Shown piece after piece: positions 36,051 through 50,435 of a DNA stretch of 64,000 nucleotides. The notes below the pieces were generated by a model. The model ran no database searches and was not told the DNA's origin. It worked only from the letters and a program-made list of their open reading frames with translations. Source of the stretch: Adiantum capillus-veneris. Its lineage: Eukaryota > Streptophyta > Polypodiopsida > Polypodiales > Pteridaceae. Numbering within the stretch: position 1 is the stretch's first letter; each line of letters starts with the position of its first letter. The position numbers were made by a program, and so were the translations under genes. The stretch is taken from positions 74,307,412 through 74,371,411 of the forward strand of contig CM043963.1 in the NCBI GenBank assembly GCA_014529385.2, read 5' to 3'.

Positions 36051-36328
36051 TGATGAGCGCGCGGCGGTGTGTGCAAGTGATAGAGCACGCGAAGATGTGC
36101 AGTGTGTGTGCAGAGAGGGGTGGCGAAAGCCAGCAGGAGAGGAAGCGCTCGCAGAACGAAGAGGGAGAGAGAGAGAGCTCACGTTTTTGGGGAAAACTCA
36201 ATAAGTGAGTTTTGGGTTTTCCCACTTTTATTATAAGTGACCTTTAAAAAATGTGTCCAGGTTCAATATGAACCTGGACAAAGTATAAAAATGTACAAAA
36301 AGGGGTTATTTAGGCCTTTAACCCAACA
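36051..36328 (-). repeat. 3' LTR (278 bp) of the young copia element
   Basis: Plus-strand edges tgatgagcgcgcgg and ...tttaacccaaca; GCTCT at 36046-36050 is the target-site duplication. It is the same length as the LTR at 41062-41339, with 4 differences by eye. On the minus strand the purine-rich gtgggaggt (36329-36337) precedes it. Confidence 0.95.
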
Positions 36329-36363
36329 ACCTCCCACTTAAAGGCATAAACGACGCCTTTAAG

Positions 36364-39300
36364 TTAACCAACTCCCACCAGCTGTATGCAATGTTCATGT
36401 TGAGCCTTAGCAAGACTCTTGGTGAGAACATCTACAGGGTTATCCTGTGTGTGAATCTTAGTCAAGGTGACTAGACCATCCTCCAATACCTGTCGTATGA
36501 AGTGGTATCGCACATCAATGTGCTTTGTCCGTGCATGAAACATGGCATTCTTGGCCAAATAGACAGCACTTTGGCTATCACATCCCAAGACAGGAGTACT
36601 AGCAGGCATACCAAGCTCTTTGACAAGTCCGCCCAACCATATGGCCTCTTTAGAAGCCTCAGTGGCTGAAATATATCCAGCCTCAGTAGTACTCAATGCC
36701 ACAATTTTCTGCAGTCGTGAACACCAAGAGACAGCACCACCAGCAATAGCAAACACATAGCCACTAGTGGACTTCCTGGTATCCAAGTCACCTGCCATAT
36801 CTGCATCACAATAGCCCTGCAACTTCAAGTCACTTTTGCCATAGCATATACACCTAGATTGTGTACCTGACAAGTATCTCAGAATGCATTTCACAGCTTC
36901 CCAATGTGCTTTGCCGGGATTGGACATGTATCTACTAACAACTCCCACCGCATGGGCAATGTCAGGACGAGTGGCAACCATAGCATACATAAGAGAACCA
37001 CAAGATGATGCATAAGGGATTCCCTTCATAGCATTCACTGCCACGTCATCCTTTGGGCAATCGGCTTTGCTAAGTTTTGTGTGTGGAGGTAAAGGTACTC
37101 CAAGTGACTTAGCTTCAGCCATGTTAAACCTGTCAAGTACTTTAGCAATGTACTTTTCTTGAGATAAGAAGAGCAATTTCAGCTTTCTATCTCTCTTGAT
37201 TCTCATGCCCAATATGTGCTCAGCATCACCTAAATCCTTCATTGCAAAAGCTGAATTCAGCTGACGTTTAAGAGCATCAATGGTAGACTTATACTTCCCA
37301 GCAATCAACATATCATCTACATATAGCACAAGGATTATAGGACTTCCATCATTATCCTTCTTTGTATACAAACAATGGTTTGAATGGCTGCGTTTAAAGC
37401 CTTGAGACAGTATAAAAGTATCAAACTTTTTGTACCACTGACGTGATGACTGCCTCAAACCATACAGTGCCCTTCTTAGTTTGCATACAAGTTCCTTTCT
37501 ATCAGGAACTACAAAACCCTCAGGTTGCTTCATGTAGATATCTTCATCAATGTCACCATGAAGAAAAGCTGTTTTTACATCCATTTGATTCAATTCTAAG
37601 TCAAGCACTGCAGCGAGAGCAAAAAGGACACGCAATGTCGTAAGCTTTACAACAGGAGAAAAGATCTCTTGAAAGTCAATCCCCTCTTTCTGTGCATACC
37701 CTTTGGCAACTAACCTTGCTTTATACTTGGGCTTTCCATCAACACATTTGACCTTGTAAACCCATTTGTTAGGAAGAGCCTTTCTTCCTTTAGGCAATGG
37801 CACAAGATCCCAAGTATTGTTTGCATGCAAAGATTTGATTTCCTCTTGCATCGCAAGCTCCCACTTACTGCTTAACTCACATGATTTTACCTCTTTATAT
37901 GTAAGAGGCTCTCCCTCATCTGTCAACATAACATGATGCAAAGAGGGGTCAAAGCGGTGTATCAACCTTCTGACACGAGTAGACCTGTGTACCCAATGAT
38001 CTACATTCTCAGGCACAGGTTCTACATCAGGAGGCAACTCATTTTCAGCATGCTCATGCTGCTGAAAATTATTTTCAGCCATGACAGGTGGCTGTCCATC
38101 CTCATTTGGAGCATCTAAATCATGTCCTACCTCTTTTGGCTCAAGGTTAACCGCCTGATTATCAATTTCAGCTTGCGGTAATGCATCCTGAGGTTCTTTT
38201 TCAACATCAATAGGTGGCAAGAGAGGTTGAAATTTGACCGATTTCTTGTCAATTTCATAAGATATAGCATTTTTCAGCAATTTAGCCTCATTGAACACTA
38301 CATCTCGGCTGTGTACTACCCTCTTAAACTGAGGCAACCATATCCTGTAGCCCTTTTCACCCTCTTCCCCATAACCTAGGAAGAGTCCTTGGATGGACTT
38401 GGCATCTAGCTTTGTCCTCAAGTCATTACGAACATGGACAAAAGCCTCGCAGCCAAACACTCTCAAATGATCATAAGAGGCAGGTTTGCCAGACCAAACC
38501 TCCTCTGGAATGTCATTTTTTAGCGTACTGTTAGGAGAGCGATTGCATACAGGAACTGCAGTTTTCAAAGCCTCTCCCCAAAACCCATGAGGGAGATTAG
38601 CCGTGGACAACATGCAACGCACTCTCTCACATAAAGTACGGTTATACCTCTCAGCCACACCATTAGAAGATGGATTATAAGGGGCTGTCAACTCCCTTTT
38701 AATCCCATATTCTTCCCAATAACGCTGAAATTCAGCAGACGTGTACTCCCCCTCATTGTCAGATCTCAGACATTTAAGCTTACTACCCTTTTGCGTGGTC
38801 ACAAAAGCATGAAACCTCTTCAATGCATTAAATGTCTCACTCTTATTCTTTAACAAATATGCCCAGCCTTTCCTAGTGCAATCATCAATGAATGTAACAA
38901 AGTATGATGCACCACCAAAAGACTTAACAGGCATTGAACATACATCGGAGTGAATTAAATCAAGAGCATTAGCTTTGCGCGAGACACCAGAATAATAAGA
39001 AGACTTCTTTTGTTTACCATACAAACAGTCATTACAAAAATCTAACTTGGTGCTCTTTACATCAACCCTCTTTAAAGGGGAGAGCACATCAAGTCCCCTC
39101 TGGCTTATATGGCCAAGTCTTTTGTGCCACAACTCCAAATGAGAAGCAACTTCGGCCACTGCAAGAAACTTGCTAGGCAAAGCTTTGCCATGTAAATAGT
39201 ACAATGTACCGCTCTTGCATCCCTTGACAATGAGCATTGATTCCTTAAGCAACTTCCATGAACCCCCAACAAAAATGGTCGTATAACCCTGTGCATCCAT

Positions 39301-39855
39301 CTGGCCAACAGATAATAGACTCTTCTTGATGCCTGGTACATACCTTACATCTTTAAGCATAAACTCTTGGCCATTGTTTAATGCCAAGCGCACAGTGCCC
39401 ATTCCTTCAATGTCACAAGCATGCTTATCCCCAAGGTAAACCTTGCCATACTTGCCTGCATGATAAGAAGCAAAACACTCCACAGATGGAGTCACATGAA
39501 ATGAGGCACCCGAGTCTACTATCCAAGACTGTGTAAGGCCATCATTTGCACTTAGCAATGCATCAATGACATCTCTACGTGAGATAAGCATGTCTTCTGC
39601 ATTTGCTACAACAAAATCTGAGGGGCATGAAGCTGCAACCAAGATCTACTCACTGTTGGATAACTCTGTGATAACCACACTGGAGGATACATTGATAGTG
39701 TCCGAATCCTTGGAGGAGGTACCTGTTGATTTTTCCCCTTTCTTATCCTCTGTCTTCTTCTTCTCTTGTGATTCCTTCTTTCTTTCCTGCTCTTTCTTGA
39801 AATACCTGCAATCTGGCTTCTTATGGCCTTTTCTGCCACACTGGTAACAAGTCAC
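36364..39855 (-). pseudogene. Ty1/copia pol (zinc knuckle-protease-integrase-RT-RNase H), nearly intact
   Basis: A single frame of over 1100 codons. From the right: zinc knuckle CYQCGRKGHKKPDC (about 39809-39850), protease SWIVDSGASFHVT, and the integrase finger (HKRLGHISQRG ... CNDCLYGKQ). The integrase catalytic Asp-Asp-Glu are in LIHSDVCSMP, CLRSDNEGEY and NGVAERYNR. RT follows with QMDVKTAFLHGDI and LVLYVDDMLIAG, then RNase H ending HARTKHIDVRYHFIR. Two visible lesions remain. One in-frame TAG at 39646-39648 lies between the zinc knuckle and protease. In RNase H the motif reads STTEAGY, not STTEAEY, so the likely catalytic Glu is Gly (codon 36676-36678). Everything from protease to the stop is otherwise open, so decay is very recent. 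Confidence 0.95.
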
Positions 39856-40550
39856 ATCCTTATCCCTAGAATTGCTTTTGCTCCTGTTTTGAGTCTTGGA
39901 CCTGTATTTTGCTTCTGACTTCTGCCTCTCGCATTGTAAGCAGAACTGCCACCTTCCCCACCACTAGACTTGTGTCTAATTTCTTCATTTAAGATGGAGC
40001 CTCGCACTCCATCATATGTGAGGTTGGGGCTATTACTCAAAGAAACCACAAGCGTTTCCCAAGAGTCTGGCAAAGTCATCAACAAAAATATGGCTTTCAA
40101 CTTGTCATCAAAAGGTTGAAGCTCAGTATCCTGTAGCTGACTCATAACACTGGTGAAAGCACTTAAGTGCTCAGAAGCCGACTTGGCTTCGTCAAGCATC
40201 ATGTTCACCAGTTTGCGCATCAAATGCACCTGATTCACGGGGGTGGCATTCTCATAAGTGGCCTTCAACTTATGCCAAATTGCATGTGCAGTGTCCAAGC
40301 TCTTTATGTCCACTAGAATGTCATCGGTCACAGCCATTTTGATATAGGCCTTTGCCCTCTTGTTGAGCTTGGCCCAATCCTCATCCGGCATATCCTCAGG
40401 CTTTACAGCCAAAAGGGCGTCCTCACAATCCTTGAGGAACAAAATCCCCTGTATCCTGTCCTGCCATAGGTCGAAACCTGTACCGTCAAATTGCTTGATT
40501 TCCATCAAGCTCTTGGCATCAGACGACGAGGAAGTAGAGACCATTTGCAC
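39852..40550 (-). pseudogene. Copia gag capsid part of the young element
   Basis: It starts at ATG 40550, or two codons later (MVSTSSSSDAK). UBN2-type copia capsid motifs are present: FDGTGFDLWQDRIQGIL, AHAIWHKLKATYEN, LMRKLVNMMLDEAKSASEH and TLPDSWETLVVSL. The frame leaves the zinc-knuckle frame near 39930: after SAYNARGRSQ the coding continues one frame over as KYRSKTQNRSK and leads into the CCHC motif. A single-nucleotide indel is the simplest cause. A programmed shift is not expected, because plant copia elements usually have one ORF. Confidence 0.9.
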
Positions 40551-41047
40551 GGATAAAAATGCAGCAGAAAGTGTCTACACAAAATCTGAAAATTTTCAGT
40601 GATCACAATGTACCGCACGTTGCATACAATGTGCTGAAAATTTCAGCAATTAACAAGTATCCCCAATGCGTACTTGCATAAACCCACAAAAGACGTACAT
40701 AAACATCAATTTGTGTACGAAAAAACAGTCAAATTCTGAATTTTCTGCAAATTTACTGTTTTGGCGCATCAATTTGCATCAAATGAACCTGTTTTGAGTG
40801 GGAAAAACAAGGGGCATTCACGGGAATCGATTTAGAACACCTGCGTTTTTCTGTTTTTACCTGTAATTTTCAGGTTTTTACTTGTTTTGACCTAATTTCA
40901 GCCTGTTTTAGGCTGTTTTGGGAACCCTAATCACCCTAGGTGACACCGGAAGCAAGGGGCTTCGCGATGAAAGCGGAAATCTGACGCGAGAGAAGCCTTT
41001 TGCCTGCTGTCCAGCCACTTGCGCAAAGCTTCTGAAACCCTAATCTG

Positions 41048-41059
41048 GCTCTGATACCA
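41048..41059 (-). promoter_or_regulatory. Primer-binding site of the young copia element
   Basis: Minus strand TGGTATCAGAGC, two bases inside the 5' LTR, an exact initiator-Met-tRNA complement site. Confidence 0.9.
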
Positions 41060-41061
41060 GT

Positions 41062-41339
41062 TGATGAGCGCGCGGCGGTGTGTGCAAGTGATAGAGCACG
41101 CGAAGATGTGCAGTGTGTGTGCAGAGAGGGGTGGCGAAAGCCAGCAGGAGAGGAAGCACTAGCAGAACGAAGAGGGAGAGAGAGAGAGCTCACGTTTTTG
41201 GGGAAAACTCAATAAGTGAGTTTTGGGTTTTCCCACTTTTATTATAAGTGACCATTAAAAAATGTGTCCAGGTTCAATATGAACTTGGACAAAGTATAAA
41301 AATGTACAAAAAGGGGTTATTTAGGCCTTTAACCCAACA
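41062..41339 (-). repeat. 5' LTR (278 bp) of the young copia element
   Basis: Matches 36051-36328 with 4 substitutions and no indels. GCTCT (41340-41344) completes the target-site duplication. The full element is 36051-41339, 5289 bp. Confidence 0.95.
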
Positions 41340-41344
41340 GCTCT

Positions 41345-42656
41345 CCCTTCATGATATGAAATCCAGTCCTCTCAACATGGAGGTGGGACATGGTGATTAT
41401 TAACACTAGTTTTGTTAGGTGCAGCGCAATTGATTATGGTGAAGATCTAGTTTTACACTTCCACAAAATCGTTTCTTTCTTTCATTGCGTTAGTGATAGC
41501 TTTGTGCTTGAATGATGGTTCCTTTTACTTTCCCCTGAAGAGAGGGGCTGAGAGAATGCAATAGAGATGTGTAGAGGGAGAGAGAAAGAGAGAGAAGAGG
41601 AGAGCGACACCCGATGGGGTCCCAACCAACCCTCTCAAGGGCCCCCACACTGTTACCGAGGTAGGGTAACTGTCCACCAGGTCACCCAACAAATAAATCA
41701 TAAAAATGATTTATTAAAAATTGAGCCAGGGGGTGTCCGTTTGGGTGAAACTGTCGCACATCCGTCCACCTGGGAATGCGATCGACGCAAGGAATGGCTC
41801 GTTGGATTCCTCTAACCTAGAACTACATGCACGTCATGCCAGATGCCCACCGTAGTGTAATAACATCTATCAAAACGCGTGTACAAACCATTTATGCAAG
41901 ACTGTTCCAAAACTGGAAAACCTAATCTAATGGACTTGTCCGGACATGCAAGTCCTGCGAACAGGCTCACAAAATTGCGGGTTCTAATCCTCCTAGGATT
42001 CTAGACATCCCTATCTAAGAAGAAGGGGAGAATTGGCTCTGGAAGTCGATGAAGCATGTCCACGTGGCAAATAGAGCCATGTGCGCGTGACAAGTTTGGT
42101 ATCAAAACAGGACACTTTACAAATTTCGTGCACCACACGGTGTATTTAAGAAAATCATCTTGATATGCTTAAATATGTTAGCTAGAGGGTCTTTCAAAAA
42201 TATAACCTTGCATTTTAGAAGCTATCATGATCAAGAACTATACTCATCAAGTGGACCCCCGTAAGATTGCGAATGATGATTTGAAAAAATCGACTTTATA
42301 AGCTCAAGAAAAAACGAAGAGACCTTGTAGAAAATTGTATATGACTTTTCTACAATTGTGCTATAGATAATTACAAGCTTCATGTGCAAAAAGATTTACT
42401 TGAGAGTATATAAAATAATGGAAAGTTGTACATGTTTGAGATGAACATTTCAAGCATATCGTTGTATACAAAGAAAAATATGTTTTTGATGTATTTGTGA
42501 GTTTTAGAAAGTGATACATTGCTTACCCTCACCATTGAGGACTCAAGGTGGCAAGTAGAAGTGCTTTGGTAAGCAACAATTATTGGATCATTGCAAAGGT
42601 TCAAAACTGCGCATGAGAAAACATTGATATTTTAATTCTTGAGACATTGATATTGA
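41345..42656. other. No gene; includes a minus-strand TCG-family LTR remnant
   Basis: At about 41560-41680 the sequence gagagcgacacccgatggggtcccaaccaaccctctcaagggccccc is present in broken form. It is the reverse complement of the 'gggcccttgaggg...gggacccgacatccggtgt' block of the TCG LTR family. The remainder is AT-rich without recognisable coding sequence. Confidence 0.45.
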
Positions 42657-44347
<1,691 letters not shown>

Positions 44348-45823
44348 TGTCACCAGCGTGTGACTACTATCTATCCTTTTTGTTGATTTCTTTCTTATTA
44401 TCTATTTACTTTCACTTTTTGGAAACACCCCTCGGGAAATCTAACTGCCCTGCATTGCATAGCTAGTGTGGAATTGTCCAGAGGGAGTCCAGGCCTGAGG
44501 GCAAGAGAGCACTAAGGTTGGACAAGGACTATGGTTAGCCAAGTGGGGTCATTGACTAGCCAAAGTGGAATCCTTTGCTACAGAGGCTACATTTCAGTTT
44601 TGGATGTGGCCGCAATGTACAAAGAGGGTCGGATGACCTAGAAAGATACAATGGCAGCATCTCCTAAAATTTAGGGAACTGCTATTTTGGGACCTGAAAA
44701 TGTGTTGACGTCATTACCTCCGGAATGACAAGGGGAACATTTTCTTACTCTGCCGTGAAGTCAACTGGGCAACCGGTTGGGATATTTTTAGACGGCAACC
44801 CCGAAACAGGAAAATGCTTATAAATGTGCCAAGTGGCACCTTCTGGTGCACTTGCCTCATGCTTCAAGAAGTGGCGCTGAATTTAGGAGGGGGAGAGCCT
44901 CATTTTCAGATTTGTCACAGGTTAAGAGCTATGGAGTGCTTGCTTTCCCTCTTATGTACAGTGCGGTGCTAGGAGTGATGCCCTGCACGCTACGCACTGC
45001 CCTCTCTCTCCCTTTTGGCAGTATGTTATGCCCCTCTAGTGGGCTCTTCATTTGACCAATGTACAGTTGTGTGGGTTCATGCGCGATTGCCGAGGCAAGA
45101 GCCTCTTGCACAGGTACTGGATTAGCTAGCGGCTAATCCCCCCGCAGGTACAGGTGAATTCGGAGAGGTTTCACGCCAGAAATCTCGTCCGATTCAAAGG
45201 GCAAGTAGCCCTACAGGTGCGGGAGCTCGAGGACTTGCTACGGATGCGACCAGCATGCGAAACGGAGCCCGAAACAGTAAATTACAGCCTGCTGTGTATT
45301 TTTGCAGGTTTAGGGTTTTTGCCCTAAACGGACCCTAATACCCCCAGGAGGTTCGGGGACGCAAGGGGACCGCTGTATAGGCGATCTGGCGCATTTTCAG
45401 GGCTGAAAACAGAGAATTCAGCGTGCTGCAGATTCTCGCCAGGTTTTGCAAAGTGCCCGTATGCGTCGGGAAGGTCAGTCAATGCGTGGGAATACTGTCT
45501 GTGAAGGGTCCTAGTACAGTTATGCTGCCGAAATCAGGCCGGAACAGTTGAAATTCAGCGAAGTTTGTGCGGGGCAGCTTGTAGGGATCCACAGCGTTCA
45601 TTCCCTCTTTTGAACAATAAAGAAATACCGAAAGGGGCGCCTAAGTTAGGGGCCAATCTGGTGTCGGTCTACTCATACAGGTGCAATCTAGCAGCCTGTA
45701 TCCCTCTCCCCTTTGTTGTGTCTTGAAAGTACAGGTAAAATAGACGATTAATAATGGGCGAAAGCTATATCAAGGTTTAAAGTAAAGTCTACCGCCCTTT
45801 TTGGATTGAACAGGCCGGTTACA
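44348..45823 (+). repeat. Solo LTR (1476 bp) of a gypsy-type element inside LINE A
   Basis: Edges TGTCACCAGCG and ...GGCCGGTTACA, flanked by the 5-bp duplication GAAAC (44343-44347 and 45824-45828). The LINE sequence is continuous across the gap when compared with LINE B near 51725. 'aaagaaataccgaaaggggcgcc' near 45608-45630 matches, in inverse orientation, the LTRs of gypsy elements 1 and 2, which identifies the class. No internal region remains, so it arose by LTR-LTR recombination. Confidence 0.9.
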
Positions 45824-45828
45824 GAAAC

Positions 45829-48800
45829 GGCCCCGAATCTCATAGTACACTTTGCAATGACATATGTAATGTAGCTTCGTCTCTTGCTCTAGCTGGCATA
45901 AGCGGCATATCCTGTTGTCTGCTGGTATCCCTCTGAATCTAGCAGTCTCAATCTCTAGCTGATGTGAGGATGTGCGTATCTGACCAATGGCACACCGCAA
46001 ACCATGAGACATATGTGTATCCATGTAGCTGGTTTGAATCACAAACCCATCTCGTGTGAGGTGGAGAAGATGCTCTCTATAGAAAGCCATCCTCGTGCCC
46101 AACTTCTGTGGTGGCTCTGTCCATGTCCTCCTGGTATCCAGCTGGATCAGGTCCTGACAAATGAGTCTAGTAATCTCCACCTGTGTAATAAGAGACATCG
46201 AGGGTGTCTGAAGAGAGTACTGGAAAGGGGGCAGCCTGTCCATGGTGAAGCCATGCATCTGAAACCAGGATGTCATCTGTGCATACCAGCATGTAGTGTC
46301 CCCCTGAAGAGCTAACTGTCCGGAAGACTCAAGGGCCAGTCTAGCACATGTGTCTCTAGTAGTATCCCACAAGCTGTGCACAAAGGAGACTGATCTGGTA
46401 AGCACCTCAATCTCCATAGGAGGGGCAGCTAGCTCTGCTCGAATGATAGCGTGGGGTACGGAGGCCTTGGCTTTGATCAGTCGAGAGATCATAGATACGA
46501 AGGGCCTCTCCATACGTCTCCAACCATCCTGGCCTACAGAAGGTCCCCATATCTGCACCGCATACAACGTAGCTGAGGCTACCAAAGTATCAAAGAGCCA
46601 TAACTTTGTCCAAGGTTCCTGGAATTGAACCCGCGAACACATCCTCTCCAAGCCTCCCAAGGTCGCAAAAGCTCTAGTCAGTCTTGTCTCTACTACTCTC
46701 CCCAAAGAAAACCTCGGCCCAGTGAAGACAACCCCAAGGTAAGTGTATGCATCTGTATACTCTACAATCTCTTGACCATATGTGAAGTCGGTGCTGATCT
46801 CTTAATCCACTGTGGTGTGGTGTTAAACACCATAACCTTGGTTTTACTAAGGTTTACAAACAATCCACTATCCTCTGCAAAACTCTGTAATGCATCCAAC
46901 TGTCGCTGCATACCCTCTGGTGAGTCAAAAATCAACACAATATCATCAGCATATAACAACAATTGGATCCACGTCCTTGCTAGTTGGGCACCTCTATCAT
47001 CCTCTCTGTCAATGTAATCAGTCACCTCATCAACATACATACCAAATGGAGTAGGAGACAATGGGCAACCTTGTTTCACCCCAATGGTGGAGTGAACTAA
47101 ATCAGATATCCCCTTTGGGGTGCGTACATGTCCCATCACTGATCTGTATAGAGCCATAATCCCCCAAATAAACACTATGGGCACCCCCATCTCCTGCAGT
47201 CTGCGCATCAATCGAGCTCTCGATACCATGTCAAGTGCTTTGCGGATATCCACAAAGCTACAATAAATCTGTCTCCCATGTGACGTGCCCTCCTCAATGA
47301 TGGCTCTGAGTGTCAGAATATGATCAAGAGTGGAGAAACCCCTCCTAAAATTGGCCTGGCCCTATGCTCGTACACCCTCATCCTCTATCCAATTTCTCAA
47401 CTGCTGCTCAAGAATGGATGCATACAATTGTGCCAATGTGTGTCCAACTATAATAGTGTGGTAATTCCCAGGCTCTGTAGGATCACGTGCCTTGAAGATA
47501 TGCACAATAGTAGACAACCTCCAAGTCTCAGGTAACCCCTCACACATGGGACGATTGAACAACACTGCAAGAACCTCTACCAGCATATCTCTAGCATGTA
47601 TAAAGTGCTCTACTACTAGACCATCATGATCATATGCCTTGCTGGTCCTCATCCTGTCAATGGCTCTCTTTACCATCTTAGTGGTAAAGAAGGCGCTGCT
47701 AGGTGGGCATGGCTCTGTAGGATTTGGAAGGGGTTCTGTCCAGGAACTGTATATAACGATGTCGCATATTGACCCCACACATCAAGAGAAGTAACCAGTG
47801 GGGGAGGGGAGTGCTCATGAAAGAATCGTCATGTCTCTCCCGAGTCTCTACTCAAGAACAACCGATACAAGTCTCGCTCCATCTGGGCCAAGTAAGTTCG
47901 TTTCTTCCGTCGCACAGGGCGCAAGGAAGCAATCCGAGACTGTCTGTATGTGATGACTCCTAAAAGAAGATCTCTCTGGAGCTGGCTCTTATCTCTCTGC
48001 ACTCCTCATCATACCACTATTTTGGGGCATGCTCCCAGAATGTCGCCTCCGATTAGGCTGAGTGTGTGGGTATGCCTCTGATGCTGCATTATACAGTGTC
48101 TCAGTGAGTAAAGTGGTGCACTCCTCCACTGAGAGACCAAGACTAGCTGTGCATAGACGGCTATAGATCTCCTCTGTATTAACCGAGTTTGTCTTTGGTG
48201 TAAATGTATAACGGGTATGTGACCTGCCTCCTGATGTCTGTGTTGTACTATACTAAAATGAAACGGACAATGTCAAAGGAGCATGATCCACTGCTACACC
48301 CACTCGTCTGGCTCCCAATATGAAATCCTGAATACAAGGAATAAAGGTCGGCTGTGCCATAACATAGTCTAATGTACTGGCCCCGTGTCTGTGTGGAAAG
48401 CATGTGAAACTGGCTGCTCTAGGAAATCGCTATAAGCTATTAAGTATGGCTAACCCATGTGTGGTCGTCATTTCCGTAAGGTATCTTCCATACTCCATCT
48501 GCTCTCTGTCATGTGAGCATCTGTCAAGCCCCAAGTCACGCACATCCAACTCTCTAACTATCTCATCTGAAGTGTCGTAGAAGACTATTTGAGAGTTGCC
48601 CGTTCAGGCATTGAAGTCCCCTAGGAGGATGATATCACCATCCCTAGAAAACTCCCATATATCATCATCTAGTATAGAGAAAGGCGATTGTCCTCTGGGT
48701 GCAGCATATACTGACGTACTGGGGGGAAGTAACATATGGCAATGTATAGAAATCGGCCTATGTCAGCTCTCAGTCTCACCCACATGTATCTAGCATGATC

Positions 48801-49075
48801 ATCTCTTCGTACAATATGTAGTAGTGGTTGTAACTCCTCCCTAAATAGCACTGCTACTCCTCCTGAACCTCTACTTCCATGCTCAGATCTCGCGACTATC
48901 CTGTGGGCTGTCTCCCATCTGTATCCCACCACATGTGGCATAAGCTGTCCAGGGGCCTTATGAGTCTCTGAGAAGAAAACAATGTCCCTCTCTCTGAAAC
49001 TGTCCTCAAAGGCACCAACGTCCAACCTCATAGATCCATTACAATTCCAAGTAGCCTTCTTTAGTGTGGTCGCAT
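45829..49075 (-). pseudogene. LINE A ORF2 (endonuclease-reverse transcriptase), broken
   Basis: Right to left: APE-type endonuclease (48600-49031) with FFSETHKAPGQLMP, GGVAVLFREELQPLL and GDFNA, then a linker (47800-48590). RT follows: TMVKRAIDRM and VEVLAVLFNRPM (47362-47700), then the catalytic LLLYADDIVLIFDS (46762-47253). The C-terminal region has IWGPSVGQDGW (about 46540) and a cysteine/histidine motif CRLCQLEQETKLHYICH (45870-45920). Stops and frameshifts occur at several points, including a TGA right after GDFNA (48605-48607). ORF2 normally nicks DNA and copies LINE RNA at the nick; this copy cannot encode it in one piece. Confidence 0.9.
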
Positions 49076-49080
49076 AGGTC

Positions 49081-49938
49081 TCACACCGTCATGTAGAGTG
49101 CCGCTCTAAAATCACCACCCGACCATCTTTGGAAAAGGCTGTCTTTCCCTTCTCCCTTGCCGCCGTAATCTCTGGCATTACCTCTCATATGCGCAAGCTG
49201 TGAGAGAGTGAGATCCTCACCGAGGAAAATACTTGTCTTCTTGAGAGTAGGCCTCTTTTTTAGGAGTTTCTTCTTCTCTTCTAGGGAGGGGAAGCGTAGT
49301 ATGAGAGCTCTCTCTTTTGAAGATTCTCCCGGGCCACCACTCTTCTTGCCCACTCTCCATGTCTTTGTGTGTGAAGGCTTGTGCACCCCCATCATGGATG
49401 TGAGGATTGTGACCTCTTTTTTAACATTGTTTATGTCCTTGAGGCGGGTTACCCTCACATGTAGAGCCCGCATCCTCCTCCTTTGTTCCTCTTTGAGGAT
49501 CATGTTAATAAGAGTGGGTGTACAAGGAGCTTTCTTACCTTTCCCTTTCTTCGTGACCTCAATCCATTTTTCGGCCTCTTCTACTTTCTTTTGTGTTGCG
49601 GAGATGACCGCGGCCCATGACTTCTTCTCCTCATCTTCCTTGATAACCCGTATTTCTTCTCTCATGGTATTCAATTCTTCCATCATGGATGGTTGAATTT
49701 CGCCTTCCTCGAGCTGCCCACTTCTTGCTGCTGCAAGAAGTTCACCTCGGAGAGTTCGGATTGTGGCTTCTTGTGAAGCCACTTGCTCTTCGATGCGAGA
49801 AATCCTTTCGCATAGGTTCTTCTTCTCCTCTTGCCATTCCTCCATCTTTTGAACAAGGGTTGCCTCCATCTCTTTCTTCCATTCCTTCACTTCAAATTCA
49901 AGTGTTGATATCCGCTTGTTGGTAACCGAGAACTTCAT
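49081..49938 (-). CDS. LINE A ORF1 (RNA-binding protein), about 285 codons
   Basis: The best start is ATG at 49938 (MKFSVTNKRISTLEFEV), because it aligns with the TNKRI segment of LINE B ORF1. Any upstream extension runs through a foreign GGAACG-rich insert. Residues about 10-110 form a heptad-rich coiled coil. An RRM-like part follows (LHVRVTRLKDINN), then the C-terminal domain (ALILRFPSLEEKKKLLKKR; GEDLTLSQLAHMR). This is the layout of L1-type ORF1 proteins, which trimerise and bind LINE RNA. The frame is open, but the C-terminus differs from LINE B after AHMR, suggesting a late frameshift. Confidence 0.82.
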   Translation of the reverse strand: MKFSVTNKRISTLEFEVKEWKKEMEATLVQKMEEWQEEKKNLCERISRIEEQVASQEATIRTLRGELLAAARSGQLEEGEIQPSMMEELNTMREEIRVIKEDEEKKSWAAVISATQKKVEEAEKWIEVTKKGKGKKAPCTPTLINMILKEEQRRRMRALHVRVTRLKDINNVKKEVTILTSMMGVHKPSHTKTWRVGKKSGGPGESSKERALILRFPSLEEKKKLLKKRPTLKKTSIFLGEDLTLSQLAHMRGNARDYGGKGEGKDSLFQRWSGGDFRAALYMTV

Positions 49939-49973
49939 GTTGAGAGGGAGGCGGGCTATAGCCACTGGAGAGC

Positions 49974-50435
49974 ACTGTAACAGGGAACGGGGGGAACACG
50001 GCCCAAACGCTCCGAAACGGCGTTCCACACGAGTCCCGTTCCCGAAACGGAGATGGGAATGGAACGCCGTTCCGGAACGGGGTGTAACCGGAACGGCGTT
50101 CCGGTGGTGTTCCGGAATGGGGGGAACAAGGCGGAACAGTGAAACGCGGGGCGGAACGGGCAAAAGTAGGCATTTGGGGGAAACAAAGTGGGCTCTTGGG
50201 GGCAGATTTGGGGCTGTTCGGGGAACATATTTGGTGCAGTTTAAGGGCAGGTTACGGGGGAGATTTGAAAGCAGTTTTGGGGTTGTTTAGGAGTTTATTT
50301 GGGACTAAGCTGAATGGAGGTAATTCAAGCCTTACTTTAGGTGGACCGTTCCGCCCCCCATCCTCCTCCCCATTTCCGTCCTGTTCCGGACCCTCCCATT
50401 CCCGTTCCTCGTTCCCGTTTCCGGGTAACTATGTT
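49974..50435. mobile_element. GGAACG-rich insert, possible MITE
   Basis: Dense GGAACG/CGTTCC motifs with internal palindromes (cgttccggaacg near 50070). The ends are loosely inverted (actgtaacagggaacggg at left, ccgtttccgggtaactatgt at right). The flanks ggagagca (49967-49974) and ggagaggc (50436-50443) could be a decayed 8-bp duplication. It interrupts the 5' region of LINE A. The assignment is tentative. Confidence 0.4.

Noticed and set aside
35913-36225. Short host-like frames in the LTRs of the copia element (repeated at 40936-41193)
   Set aside because: They lie in the duplicated LTRs; an identical frame in both copies is a by-product of LTR identity.
50060-50163. N-terminal extension of LINE A ORF1 from ATG 50163
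   Set aside because: It translates the GGAACG-rich insert and has no counterpart in LINE B; ATG 49938 is preferred.
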